DNA of 19,847 bases from UBA4729 sp038236865 (GCA_038236865.1 JBBRZI010000020.1:1-19847), one strand, 5' to 3'. Positions 6,970 to 12,852 are shown, numbered from the stretch's first letter. Notes: generated by a model not told the origin, from the letters alone. Program-made: numbers and translations.

Positions 6970-7001
6970 AAAAACTCCAAGTGATCCCACTTGGAGTTTT
7001 T
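6970..7001. terminator. Bidirectional intrinsic terminator at the element border
   Basis: A 14-bp perfect stem (AAAAACTCCAAGTG with CACTTGGAGTTTTT) with loop ATCC. A- and T-runs on both flanks make it usable from both sides. Before the element inserted, it would have lain directly downstream of tRNA-Pro and may have terminated that tRNA transcript as well as the 6676 gene. Confidence 0.9.
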
Positions 7002-7004
7002 ATT

Positions 7005-7011
7005 GTGGTCG
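7005..7011 (+). repeat. Left att core of the element
   Basis: GTGGTCG, identical to 11866-11872 inside the end of tRNA-Pro. It lies 3 nt after the terminator that would have followed the tRNA before insertion. Seven bases is a short match, but it is at the position expected for the vacant-site junction. Confidence 0.6.
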
Positions 7012-7156
7012 AGATTTACGTATGCTACTTGAACTATTTAAATACATTTGCTCAGAACCTGAAAACTCAATGCGGACATTAGAGTGCTTAAGAGAAACGA
7101 AAGTTATTGAAAAACCGAAGTTAGCAGCCATGCAAGCCTACCCGATAATCTTTTAA
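7012..7156 (+). other. Displaced 3' tail of the serine recombinase gene (read through attP in the circle)
   Basis: There is no separate gene start here. In the circular form this segment directly follows the recombinase codons at 11865-11872: CG of the core plus A7012 makes an Arg codon, then 47 further sense codons run to TAA at 7154-7156. The peptide begins DLRMLLELFKYICSEPE and ends AYPIIF, with mixed charged and hydrophobic residues like a coiled C-terminal tail. The stop overlaps the stop of the convergent gene at 7153, as expected for a compact real gene end. In the integrated state it is an orphan tail without a start. Confidence 0.6.
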
Positions 7157-7842
7157 ACCAGAGGTTGGAACTTTAACCCTAATTTGTATTTATCGCTGAT
7201 AGCATCTAGGTCTGCTGATGTAACTGAGCTTAAATTACAGTGTCGGATTGCCATAGAGCATAGCGTTAACGCGCCTACACAATTAGCCTGATGAACAATG
7301 GTCAGCTGTCCCTTGAGCAGTCGAGGATTACCCAGAAACGTTATTGCAGCGGGGTTAGGATGTGAGAAATAGCTGAGCATGTCGTACGTAGTAGAGATAG
7401 CAATACCGGCAGCATTAATTCGGGTAGTGATAGTGGAGGTCGTCCATGCGTTAACCTGTTTCATGCTGTAACTGCCAACTTTATTACCAGCATCAAGGTC
7501 TAGCTTGGCTTTTATCATTTCATCACGGTATGTCTTTATGCTATCGACATATGCCTTAGCCCGCTTAGCTGACTTAGTTTTGTCGATATAGATGAAGAAC
7601 AGGTCAGCGGCGTTCTCTAAACCAGACCGAACGGCTGATGTGCCGGTAAGCAGCTCGCCATCCTCAAGCACTAGCCTTGCGCCCTTAAAGTAGTCACGCC
7701 CAAGCTCAAAGGCTATGAACGACACCACTTCGTAAGGGTCGCCGGTTAGCTGCATCTTTTTGTCAACAAACTCGTTGTGAACGGTCGCTACAGCGTTTGC
7801 AACGTCTTTATTAAGCGCTTTGAAGTCCATGTTTAAGTCCAT
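7153..7842 (-). CDS. Hypothetical cargo protein, possibly DUF5677-like
   Basis: A 229-residue soluble, helical protein with no signal peptide. Features that recall the DUF5677 family are an Arg/Glu helix (VRSGLENAADLFFIYID, about residues 70-87), a following Lys-rich helix with YVDSIKTYRDEM, and a late Tyr-Ser-His segment, YDMLSYFSHPNPAAI (about 155-170). The assignment rests on pattern only. The start at ATG 7842 is supported by TATAAT ending 6 nt upstream (leaderless); a second ATG follows four codons later. It lies 22 nt downstream of the membrane-protein gene on the same strand, so it may be transcribed both with it and alone. Its stop overlaps the end of the displaced recombinase tail. 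Function is unknown; DUF5677 proteins occur in accessory and defence-related loci. Confidence 0.6.
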   Translation of the reverse strand: MDLNMDFKALNKDVANAVATVHNEFVDKKMQLTGDPYEVVSFIAFELGRDYFKGARLVLEDGELLTGTSAVRSGLENAADLFFIYIDKTKSAKRAKAYVDSIKTYRDEMIKAKLDLDAGNKVGSYSMKQVNAWTTSTITTRINAAGIAISTTYDMLSYFSHPNPAAITFLGNPRLLKGQLTIVHQANCVGALTLCSMAIRHCNLSSVTSADLDAISDKYKLGLKFQPLV

Positions 7843-7848
7843 GTGTCT

Positions 7849-7854
7849 ATTATA
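7849..7854 (-). promoter_or_regulatory. Leaderless -10 box for the DUF5677-like gene
   Basis: On the minus strand TATAAT (7854-7849) is followed by 6 nt and then ATG 7842. There is no Shine-Dalgarno. It lies in the 22-nt gap behind the membrane-protein gene. Confidence 0.65.
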
Positions 7855-7864
7855 GCTTTGGCGG

Positions 7865-8413
7865 CTATTTTCTCAGCTCAAGATGAATGATAAGTATCAT
7901 GAACAGTAATCCGCCCAAACCCATGAGCACAAATTGTATATACAGGGGTATCAGGTAACCTCTATCTCGTGGGCGTTCATGTTCATCGTAAATCTTGTTA
8001 ATCGTCTTCGAGGTATACTTGCCTGAGCCTAGTTCTTTGGCAAGATTAAAGTGATACTTCTGCCAACTTACAAAGAAGTTTGCATCAGAGTAGAGGCTAA
8101 CAATTCCTGAAACTATCGAACTACCGAATAAGACCCATGCAGCTATCAACAAAAACTTAGCGTAATGTCCTACTAGCATCTTAGAACTATCAGTAGTTAG
8201 AAACGCTGCACTAACAGTAATTATCGTACCAGCAATAAGTATCAGCTGCCCCGAGAGAGTCCTAAACGTTTCGTTGGCCTGCAGGGCAGCAGTGCCAGAG
8301 CTCTTTAAAAACTCCTCTTTCTCATGGTTAATATAGTCTGCTTCGTCCTTAGGGGTCATACGAAAAGTCTTACTCTTCGCTCGGGGCTTCGGCTTCATCG
8401 CCAGTCGCAGCAT
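7865..8413 (-). CDS. Cargo membrane protein with three predicted TM helices
   Basis: A 182-residue protein. A basic N-terminus (KPKPRAKSK) and an amphipathic helix rich in Glu and Lys precede TM1 (LILIAGTIITVSAAFL, about 57-75) and TM2 (FLLIAAWVLFGSSIVSGIV, about 88-108). A cytosolic-type segment with YHFNLAKELGSGKY and DEHERPRDR follows, then TM3 (about 155-178). The paired TM1-TM2 followed by a soluble helix resembles SLATT-type membrane effectors only in layout; I cannot claim homology. ATG 8413 is the first start in frame; ATG 8398 is an alternative. It overlaps the end of the upstream small gene by 44 nt in another frame, which suggests translational coupling. It probably works with the two flanking cargo genes. 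Confidence 0.65.
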   Translation of the reverse strand: MLRLAMKPKPRAKSKTFRMTPKDEADYINHEKEEFLKSSGTAALQANETFRTLSGQLILIAGTIITVSAAFLTTDSSKMLVGHYAKFLLIAAWVLFGSSIVSGIVSLYSDANFFVSWQKYHFNLAKELGSGKYTSKTINKIYDEHERPRDRGYLIPLYIQFVLMGLGGLLFMILIIHLELRK

Positions 8414-8516
8414 CGCTCATCATTTGTGGCGTTACGTCCGTAACCCTATCGGCAAACTCTGAGCCTTTAATTAATACTGGGATTTCGTCGGGCGTGACGT
8501 TCTTATCGTTGCTCAT
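8370..8516 (-). CDS. Small acidic protein (48 aa), first gene of the cargo operon
   Basis: An open frame of 48 codons from ATG 8516 to TAA. The peptide begins MSNDKNVTPDEIPVLIKG and ends GDEAEAPSEE; it is strongly acidic and has no membrane segment. Support comes from TATAAT at 8549-8544 about 28 nt upstream, GGAG 6 nt before the ATG, and overlap with the downstream membrane-protein gene, as in phage-like operons. The function is unknown; the size and charge would suit an antitoxin-like or regulatory partner, but that is speculation. Confidence 0.5.
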   Translation of the reverse strand: MSNDKNVTPDEIPVLIKGSEFADRVTDVTPQMMSDAATGDEAEAPSEE

Positions 8517-8543
8517 GATAACTCCATTCGGTTTATATGGAAC

Positions 8544-8549
8544 ATTATA
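8544..8549 (-). promoter_or_regulatory. -10 box of the cargo operon
   Basis: TATAAT on the minus strand (8549-8544), giving a leader of about 20 nt with GGAG before ATG 8516. No convincing -35 is seen. Confidence 0.55.
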
Positions 8550-8687
8550 GACCTTTTACAAGAATCTGATGACTGCCATACATGTCGCACAATGAACGTT
8601 GTAAGACAGCTCGTAACAGAGGTGAAGGCTAGTTTTTGTCTATTTTGTGGCTTGTCAAATGTTAAAGTTTTTCTTTCCCACCCCTGT

Positions 8688-8737
8688 TAATATACATATT
8701 AGAACATATTGAAGTAAACGGCTTAAAAGCGGATAAT
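8688..8737 (+). promoter_or_regulatory. Promoter with adjacent palindrome for the terminase-like gene
   Basis: TTGAAG (8709-8714), 17-nt spacer, GATAAT (8732-8737), ending 7 nt before ATG 8745: a well-formed leaderless promoter. Just upstream, TAATATACATATTA (8688-8701) is a 14-bp palindrome (6-bp arms), a plausible operator. Confidence 0.7.
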
Positions 8738-8744
8738 TAAGCTT

Positions 8745-9110
8745 ATGGATACACAAGGAATAGCTACCACCCTAGACCCCCGTCAAAGGCTCTTTATAGC
8801 TCTTTACTGTGATACAAGCAGTAAAACATTCGGTAACTGTTATAAATCCGCCAAACAGGCTGGATTCTCTGATTTAACGGCTCGCAACCTCACCAGTAAT
8901 AAGCCCCAGTGGTACTCGGAAATGCTTGGTCAGGTACGGGGAATGGAGCCAGAACACTTGGTGGCTAAATTGAGCCAGATTATCAATAACCCCCGTGAAA
9001 AGACCCAGAATAAGCTCAGAGCGATAGATATGCTTATGCGCCATAACCGTATGTATGAAGACACCCATACACATAACGTAAAATTAAACATTCAGAGCGT
9101 CCTAGACTAG
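8745..9110 (+). CDS. Phage terminase small-subunit-like HTH protein
   Basis: The protein has 121 residues. It starts with the pattern of terminase small subunits and phBC6A51-type helix-turn-helix proteins: LDPRQRLFIALY, then NCYKSAKQAGFSDLTARNLTSNK, where successive helices read 'add units, skip along DNA, new site' as in Terminase_2-like proteins. A second helical region (LVAKLSQIINNPREKTQNKLRAIDMLMRHN) matches the oligomerisation part in such proteins. These proteins recognise packaging sites on phage DNA. No large terminase gene is in this element, so it may redirect a helper phage's packaging or act as a DNA-binding regulator. It has its own leaderless promoter and points toward the recombinase. 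Confidence 0.6.
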   Translation: MDTQGIATTLDPRQRLFIALYCDTSSKTFGNCYKSAKQAGFSDLTARNLTSNKPQWYSEMLGQVRGMEPEHLVAKLSQIINNPREKTQNKLRAIDMLMRHNRMYEDTHTHNVKLNIQSVLD

Positions 9111-9245
9111 TTTTATAGCCATAGATGTATTAACTTGAGTAGCTACAATCAGGCGGGTAGACACGCCATATTTGGTGGCTTATATGTCGCTCTTAGGTAA
9201 ACGTAGTGAGATGTTAGGGTACTCTTAAATTTCCCCATCAAATTT

Positions 9246-9347
9246 TTATAAGTTCATCCCCTGTCCACGCGTAAAGTAGTAGTAAGCGAATATTACAAAA
9301 CCGATAAAAACTAGGATGTACCAAATTTTTTGTAGAAATATTTTCAT
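9246..9347 (-). CDS. Tiny single-TM membrane peptide (33 aa)
   Basis: A 33-codon frame starting 10 nt after the stop of the secreted-protein gene. It has a short basic N-terminus (MKIFLQK), one hydrophobic helix (IWYILVFIGFVIFAYYYF) and a short polar tail (TRGQGMNL). The longer open frame upstream has no coding character and overlaps the neighbour, so this ATG is preferred. No Shine-Dalgarno is evident; coupling to the upstream gene is likely. It could be a holin- or type I-toxin-like peptide, or a partner of the secreted protein. No function can be assigned. Confidence 0.4.
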   Translation of the reverse strand: MKIFLQKIWYILVFIGFVIFAYYYFTRGQGMNL

Positions 9348-9357
9348 AGATTGAAGC

Positions 9358-9582
9358 CTAGTGATTGTTGGAGCTAAAACCCTTGCTTGCCATACACCTA
9401 TCGAAAGGTAAGTAATATGAGGAGCCCTGGGAATAGTATTGCTCGGGTATCTTATCGGCACAGCCCCTAGACGCATTGGCATGTGCATTCGCATTACTCT
9501 TTAAACTAATCACTTGATACGTAAACGCCCCACTTGCAAGTAGAGCGCTAAACGCAACGATTAGCAGAAGTATCTTCTTCAT
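9358..9582 (-). CDS. Small secreted protein with signal peptide and two cysteines
   Basis: A 74-residue protein with a clear export signal: MKK, then LLLIVAFSALLASGAFTYQV. The exported part carries two Cys (SRGCADKIPEQYY and DRCMASKGF), probably one disulfide; there is no lipobox at the signal end. The start is the third codon of the longest frame (ATG 9582), because AAGGAG lies 6 nt before it while the first ATG would touch the AAGGAG. It lies 37 nt behind an intrinsic terminator that ends a hairpin-rich segment, so its expression may depend on read-through. The tiny membrane-peptide gene follows. Function is unknown. Confidence 0.6.
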   Translation of the reverse strand: MKKILLLIVAFSALLASGAFTYQVISLKSNANAHANASRGCADKIPEQYYSQGSSYYLPFDRCMASKGFSSNNH

Positions 9583-9618
9583 CACCATCTCCTTGTTGGA
9601 TTAATAAATAGTGGCACT

Positions 9619-9646
9619 AAAAAAGCTCGCCACTGAGCGGAGCTTT
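9619..9646 (-). terminator. Intrinsic terminator on the minus strand inside the element
   Basis: AAAGCTC (9622-9628 on the plus strand) pairs with GAGCTTT (9640-9646). Read on the minus strand the stem ends in six U. A competing hairpin, GGGGC-GAAA-GCUCC (9652-9639), uses one arm of it. Confidence 0.7.
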
Positions 9647-9782
9647 CGCCCCTGCAACCGTTTCCAGCTACAACTACAACGAAGAGTACCCAATGACGAG
9701 CTATTCTTCGTTGTAGATTTGGTGACCATGCCCATTGCTTACGCAATGAGTTTAGGCCGTAGCCGTTTTATCGGCTTGTCAC
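9619..9782 (-). ncRNA. Candidate structured RNA or leader in the mobile element
   Basis: Read on the minus strand, this segment has a series of helices: GTGAC (9782-9778) with GTCAC (9726-9722), enclosing GCCG/CGGC (9775-9762) and a GCC-CATTGC-GUAA-GCAATG-GGC hairpin (9757-9730) with a GNRA-type loop; then a perfect 12-bp hairpin (CTACAACGAAGA, 9716-9705 with 9685-9674); then a GAAA-capped hairpin competing with the terminator. TATAAT at 9790-9785 lies just upstream but would start transcription at about 9778, slightly inside the first helix, so the outer helix or this promoter may be wrong. It could be an sRNA or an attenuating leader of the secreted-protein gene. I do not recognise a known riboswitch. 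Confidence 0.45.
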
Positions 9783-9829
9783 TGATTATAGCCCAGTAAT
9801 ACCCTTAAAAGAAGCAGTCGTGTATAATG

Positions 9830-10129
9830 TTATATAGAGAAGTTAAGCACTGGTTTGATAACCCTCTCAACGATGACCGAACCTTTGATACGCTCAGCCA
9901 TTATGGCCGTTGGCGGTGCGACCCAATAGAGATATAGGATACCAAGCCCAATGTAAGCATTAAACCGCTTGCGTTGGGATTTTTTATCCCAAGCGAAGCT
10001 CACAAGAAAGCCTTGCTTTATGAGTAAAGGGTCGCTTACTTCACTGGGAGTCCATTCAACTCCCAAAACAAATTTTGCCCAGGCAGCTATTATTCTGGCT
10101 AAGTTAAACGTAGTCGCCCAGAAAGACAC
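9830..10129 (-). CDS. Uncertain hypothetical ORF in the element
   Basis: A 99-codon frame starting at GTG 10129, with no Shine-Dalgarno and no good promoter. The peptide has hydrophobic stretches (FNLARIIAAWAKFVLGV near the start; YIGLGILYLYWVAPPTAI about 60-78) and a basic middle (DKKSQRKRFN). The opposite strand has a competing frame (from ATG 10020, 56 codons, ending GKNGIKITL), and neither shows a clear advantage. I list this one because its strand and position agree with the downstream minus-strand terminator and small genes. The family is unknown. Confidence 0.3.
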   Translation of the reverse strand: MSFWATTFNLARIIAAWAKFVLGVEWTPSEVSDPLLIKQGFLVSFAWDKKSQRKRFNAYIGLGILYLYWVAPPTAIMAERIKGSVIVERVIKPVLNFSI

Positions 10130-10232
10130 TTGCGAAGAGGGCGAAGCTATGTATGTTTTAGGAAAAAACGGTATAAAAATTACTCTTTAAGTTATTTATA
10201 TTATGAACCTAAGCCTACACGAACTATAAGTC

Positions 10233-10244
10233 TATAATATAGTC
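10233..10244 (+). promoter_or_regulatory. Leaderless -10 box of the serine recombinase gene
   Basis: A consensus TATAAT at 10233-10238 ends 6 nt before ATG 10245. There is no Shine-Dalgarno and no clear -35. Confidence 0.65.
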
Positions 10245-11888
10245 ATGCAAGCACAGACCACACCCAAAGATTTTCTAGAAATACTCAAAGCTCAGTTTCC
10301 TGTACGTGACAGTCGTGACGTAGACGTAGCAACACTCAAATACGTTATATATGCCCGAAAATCAACTAAGGGTGAGGAGCGACAGGAGCGCAGCATTCAA
10401 GACCAAATAGATGACTGCATGAAGCGCGAAGTTAGCTTCAATAGTCTTAGAGTTATCGGTAATCCTATCGAGGAGAGATGTAGCGCCAAGGAGCCGGATA
10501 TACGCCCAAAATTTCGGCAGATGCTGGATGATATAAAAGCTGGAAAGGTCGACGGCATAATTGCCTGGCATCCCGATAGGTTGTCACGCAACATGAAAGA
10601 GGCTGGTGAGATTATCGACCTACTCGACAAAGGCATCTTAAAAGACTTACGTTTTGCCACATCGACTTTCGAGAACAGCCCTACGGGCAAGATGCTACTT
10701 GGCATATCGTTCGTGCTTTCCAAGCAATACTCTGAGCACTTGAGCGAGAGCGTTAGTCGTGGTAATCAAAAGAAGATTGAGGACGGTATTTATTTTGCCA
10801 AGATGAAGCACGGCTATTACATCTCTGATGACGGCAAGTTATTTCCAGATGGTAATAACTTTATCCTGATTAAGCAGGCTTTCGAAAAACGTCTGGAAGG
10901 CTTAAGCCAGTTAGATATAGCAAAGTGGCTAAATACTCAAGGCTACACTGTTAGAAAGCGCGGTAACTCACCTAAAACATACAAGTGGGATAAAGACAGC
11001 GTAAGTAAATTACTAAGGGATACTGCCTATACGGGTGTTCTTCGCTACGGGAAAACCTTTGTTGATTTAACAGAGCTTTATGAGTTTGAGCCGGTTATTT
11101 TGGTCGATGATTTCCTTAAAATCAATCATGTAAAAGATATGGGCGACCCTAAGCTTGTGTCCTCGATTATGGTTAAGCAGCGCGAAACTATCAAAGCTGA
11201 CATGTTACGGGGTATGGTTTTTTGTGGCTACTGTGACAATCCCATGACATCTGGCATTACTACCAGGAAAGACCCTACTACAAAGGAAATAATAAAGGCT
11301 CGTTATTATTACCGTTGCGAGACTGAGGATTGCTCATTCCGAAATAAGAGCGTTAGAGCAAAAGTTGTACTCGACTACGTCAGCTACTTCTTATCCGAGC
11401 ATCTCTTTACCACCGAAAACAATTACGAGCATTATGTCAGTGAAGCCAGAGAGTACGCTAACGTTCAGGCTAAGGGGTTAGACAGTGACATCGCTAGTAT
11501 AACCAAACAGGTGGGGAACAAAGAAGCCGAGTATGACCGCACAAAAGCCACTATCAGAGACAATCCCCAACTTGCACACCATTATGACCTTGATGGAATA
11601 GAGAGCGAAGTTAAAGCACTCAAAAAAGACCTCAAGAGGTTAATTAGCGAACGCAAGGGTTTGAAACAATCAATACTGACATACCAGCAATATCTTGAAC
11701 TTTTTAAATCCACCGGTGTTACAATCCGCCAAACACACGATATGTTGGTATTGGATGAACTGGTGAGAAAGTTCTTCTTGAACTTCACTATAAAGGACCG
11801 CTCTATATCTGTTGTAACGCTCAATAAACCATGGTCAGAGTTCATTGAAACTAATAATTTCGAACGTGGTCGGGGTGACAGGACTTGA
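10245..11888 (+). CDS. Large serine recombinase (site-specific integrase)
   Basis: The 547-residue protein integrates and excises the element. The resolvase domain (about 32-180) has the nucleophile S40 in YARKSTK, then the QRSIQDQ-like segment (RSIQDQI), DGIIAWHPDRLSRN with the catalytic arginines, and SKQYSEHLSESVSRG leading into helix E. The recombinase domain (about 190-300) includes KHGYYI, LDIAKWLNTQGY and a SVSKLLRDTAYTGVLRYGK motif. A zinc ribbon has C327xxC330 and C358xxxxC363. A Lys/Glu-rich coiled coil covers about 415-475. The gene converges on tRNA-Pro; its last seven codons and stop lie within the tRNA gene, and the TGA is the complement of the conserved T-arm bases. In the excised circle the frame would instead run on 47 codons into the left end of the element. 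Confidence 0.93.
   Translation: MQAQTTPKDFLEILKAQFPVRDSRDVDVATLKYVIYARKSTKGEERQERSIQDQIDDCMKREVSFNSLRVIGNPIEERCSAKEPDIRPKFRQMLDDIKAGKVDGIIAWHPDRLSRNMKEAGEIIDLLDKGILKDLRFATSTFENSPTGKMLLGISFVLSKQYSEHLSESVSRGNQKKIEDGIYFAKMKHGYYISDDGKLFPDGNNFILIKQAFEKRLEGLSQLDIAKWLNTQGYTVRKRGNSPKTYKWDKDSVSKLLRDTAYTGVLRYGKTFVDLTELYEFEPVILVDDFLKINHVKDMGDPKLVSSIMVKQRETIKADMLRGMVFCGYCDNPMTSGITTRKDPTTKEIIKARYYYRCETEDCSFRNKSVRAKVVLDYVSYFLSEHLFTTENNYEHYVSEAREYANVQAKGLDSDIASITKQVGNKEAEYDRTKATIRDNPQLAHHYDLDGIESEVKALKKDLKRLISERKGLKQSILTYQQYLELFKSTGVTIRQTHDMLVLDELVRKFFLNFTIKDRSISVVTLNKPWSEFIETNNFERGRGDRT
11866..11872 (+). repeat. Right att core, in the tRNA-Pro 3' end
   Basis: GTGGTCG, identical to 7005-7011. On the tRNA strand it reads CGACCAC: two bases closing the acceptor stem region, the discriminator A and CCA, minus strand 3' end included. 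Confidence 0.6.
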
Positions 11889-11942
11889 ACCTGCGACCTC
11901 ACGGCCCCCAGCCGTACGCGCTACCAACTGCGCCACACCCCG
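11867..11942 (-). tRNA. tRNA-Pro (anticodon GGG), CCA encoded
   Basis: It folds as a complete 76-nt cloverleaf on the minus strand. The acceptor CGGGGTG pairs with CACCCCG, the D-arm contains GCGCAGTTGGTAGCGC, the anticodon stem TACGG/CCGTG closes the loop CTGGGGG with anticodon GGG (reads CCC and CCU), and the T-arm loop is TTCAAGT. The discriminator is A, and CCA is encoded. C1-G72 is the usual Pro identity pair. The mobile element is inserted at its 3' end, leaving the tRNA intact but replacing its downstream region and placing a convergent recombinase gene over its 3' part. Confidence 0.95.
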
Positions 11943-12001
11943 GCAATTACGCCTTAGCTCAGTGTAGCCCATGGGGCGAGTTGAGCAAAGCGTTAGCGTG
12001 G

Positions 12002-12013
12002 TAAGATATGTGT
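12002..12013 (+). promoter_or_regulatory. Leaderless -10 box of the RNase HI fusion gene
   Basis: TAAGAT at 12002-12007 ends 6 nt before ATG 12014. The in-frame ATG at 12008 touches the -10 box and would not be transcribed as a start, so this box decides the start. TTGAGC at 11981 is a possible -35 with a short spacer of 15 nt. Confidence 0.5.
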
Positions 12014-12727
12014 ATGTGGCAAGAAACAAAGCATGGACTTTATAAGCAATTTAATTTCAAGAACTTCACCGAGGCTTTTGCGTTCATGACGCAGGTGGCA
12101 ACCTTGGCACATGAGTATCATCGCTACCCGCGCTGGGAGAATGAGTGGAGTGTGGTGCAGATTTGGCTGACGAGTATTAATCACAACGGCGAACGGCAAG
12201 TCACAGAGGTGGAAACTCAATTAGCCCAAGCGATTGATGGGTTGCTTGATGCTCAAGTGGCTGCTCAAAAGTCGCTGGTTGTGCCGTCCCCCGAAAAAGT
12301 AAAAGTCTTCGCCGATGGCGGTTCGCGGGGTAACCCGGGGCCATCGGCCAGCGGCTACGTGGTGCTTGATATCGAAGACAAAGTGATTATGGAAGCCGGA
12401 GTGTATCTGGGCATAACCACCAACAACCAGGCCGAATACACGGCGCTGAAGTTGGCGCTAGAGGCCTGCCGCAAGCTTGGCGCGGGCGAAGTGCAAGTGT
12501 ACATGGATAGCATGTTGGTGGTGAATCAAATGAAAGGTGTCTTTAAAATTAGGAATCGGGAATTGTGGCCAATCCATGAGGCGATCAAGCAACTGGTGGC
12601 CGGCTTTAAGCACGTTAGTTTTCAGCACGTGCCGCGTGAGTTTAACCAGTTGGCTGATCTGCAGGTCAATAAGGCACTCGACACTGAGCTCGGCATCACC
12701 CACCTCAACCCGCCGGCTTCAGTCTAA
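12014..12727 (+). CDS. RNase HI fused to a pterin-4a-carbinolamine-dehydratase-like domain
   Basis: The protein has 237 residues and two domains. Residues 1 to about 75 follow the PCD/DCoH fold: FNFKNFTEAFAFMTQVATLA, then a YHRYPRWEN segment, a strand with VVQIWLTS, and VTEVETQLAQAID. The paired active-site His of true PCD (HHP) are Arg-Tyr here, so dehydratase activity is unlikely. Residues about 95-225 are RNase HI with the full catalytic set: D101 (VFADGGSRGNPG), E141 (NNQAEY), D165 (YMDSM) and D215 (NQLADL). It should cut RNA in RNA-DNA hybrids. The family resembles the short RNase HI forms of actinobacteria and CPR without an N-terminal hybrid-binding domain; here the PCD-like domain takes that place. 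Transcribed alone. Confidence 0.8.
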   Translation: MWQETKHGLYKQFNFKNFTEAFAFMTQVATLAHEYHRYPRWENEWSVVQIWLTSINHNGERQVTEVETQLAQAIDGLLDAQVAAQKSLVVPSPEKVKVFADGGSRGNPGPSASGYVVLDIEDKVIMEAGVYLGITTNNQAEYTALKLALEACRKLGAGEVQVYMDSMLVVNQMKGVFKIRNRELWPIHEAIKQLVAGFKHVSFQHVPREFNQLADLQVNKALDTELGITHLNPPASV

Positions 12728-12825
12728 TCTTCGCTGCTGTCATTCTGACTCCACTCTCCTCGTCAACTTGAGCAACAGCGAAGGATCTGAGCTACTCCAT
12801 AACAGGCTTAGATACTTCACTTCAT

Positions 12826-12852
12826 TGTGTGAGAGGTCCGTCCTCTCACACA
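12826..12852. repeat. Dispersed hairpin repeat, family A, copy 1
   Basis: TGTGTGAGAGG (12826-12836) pairs perfectly with CCTCTCACACA (12842-12852) around TCCGT. The core GTGAGAGG-5 nt-CCTCTCAC recurs at 17503 in the opposite orientation, and with one change at 17561. Confidence 0.75.

Larger units (their letters stand above)
7005..11872 (+). mobile_element. Integrative element (about 4.9 kb) in tRNA-Pro, large serine recombinase type
   Basis: The right end is the 3' end of tRNA-Pro(GGG). The left end carries a 7-bp copy, GTGGTCG, of the tRNA end (last acceptor base plus ACCA and one more base, read on the opposite strand). Between them lie a large serine recombinase, a terminase-small-subunit-like gene, a three-gene minus-strand operon, two tiny secreted or membrane proteins and a hairpin-rich RNA. 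The segment is visibly more AT-rich than the flanks. No large terminase, portal, capsid, replication or conjugation genes are present, so it looks like a satellite or minimal integrative element. The short core is typical of serine recombinases, which do not need long identity; this also makes the exact ends uncertain by a few bases. Confidence 0.75.

Noticed and set aside
9722..9782. Resemblance to the c-di-GMP-I riboswitch (GGCCTAAAC... word)
   Set aside because: The tetraloop-receptor arrangement and ligand-binding core are not present; the shared word is likely chance.
9611..9799. 62-codon plus-strand frame
   Set aside because: It covers the minus-strand terminator and hairpins; its start lies in the terminator region and no signals support it.
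9969..10190. Plus-strand frame opposite the uncertain ORF at 9830-10129
   Set aside because: TTG start (or ATG 10020) without promoter or Shine-Dalgarno. It is not clearly better than the minus frame, so only one was listed, at low confidence.
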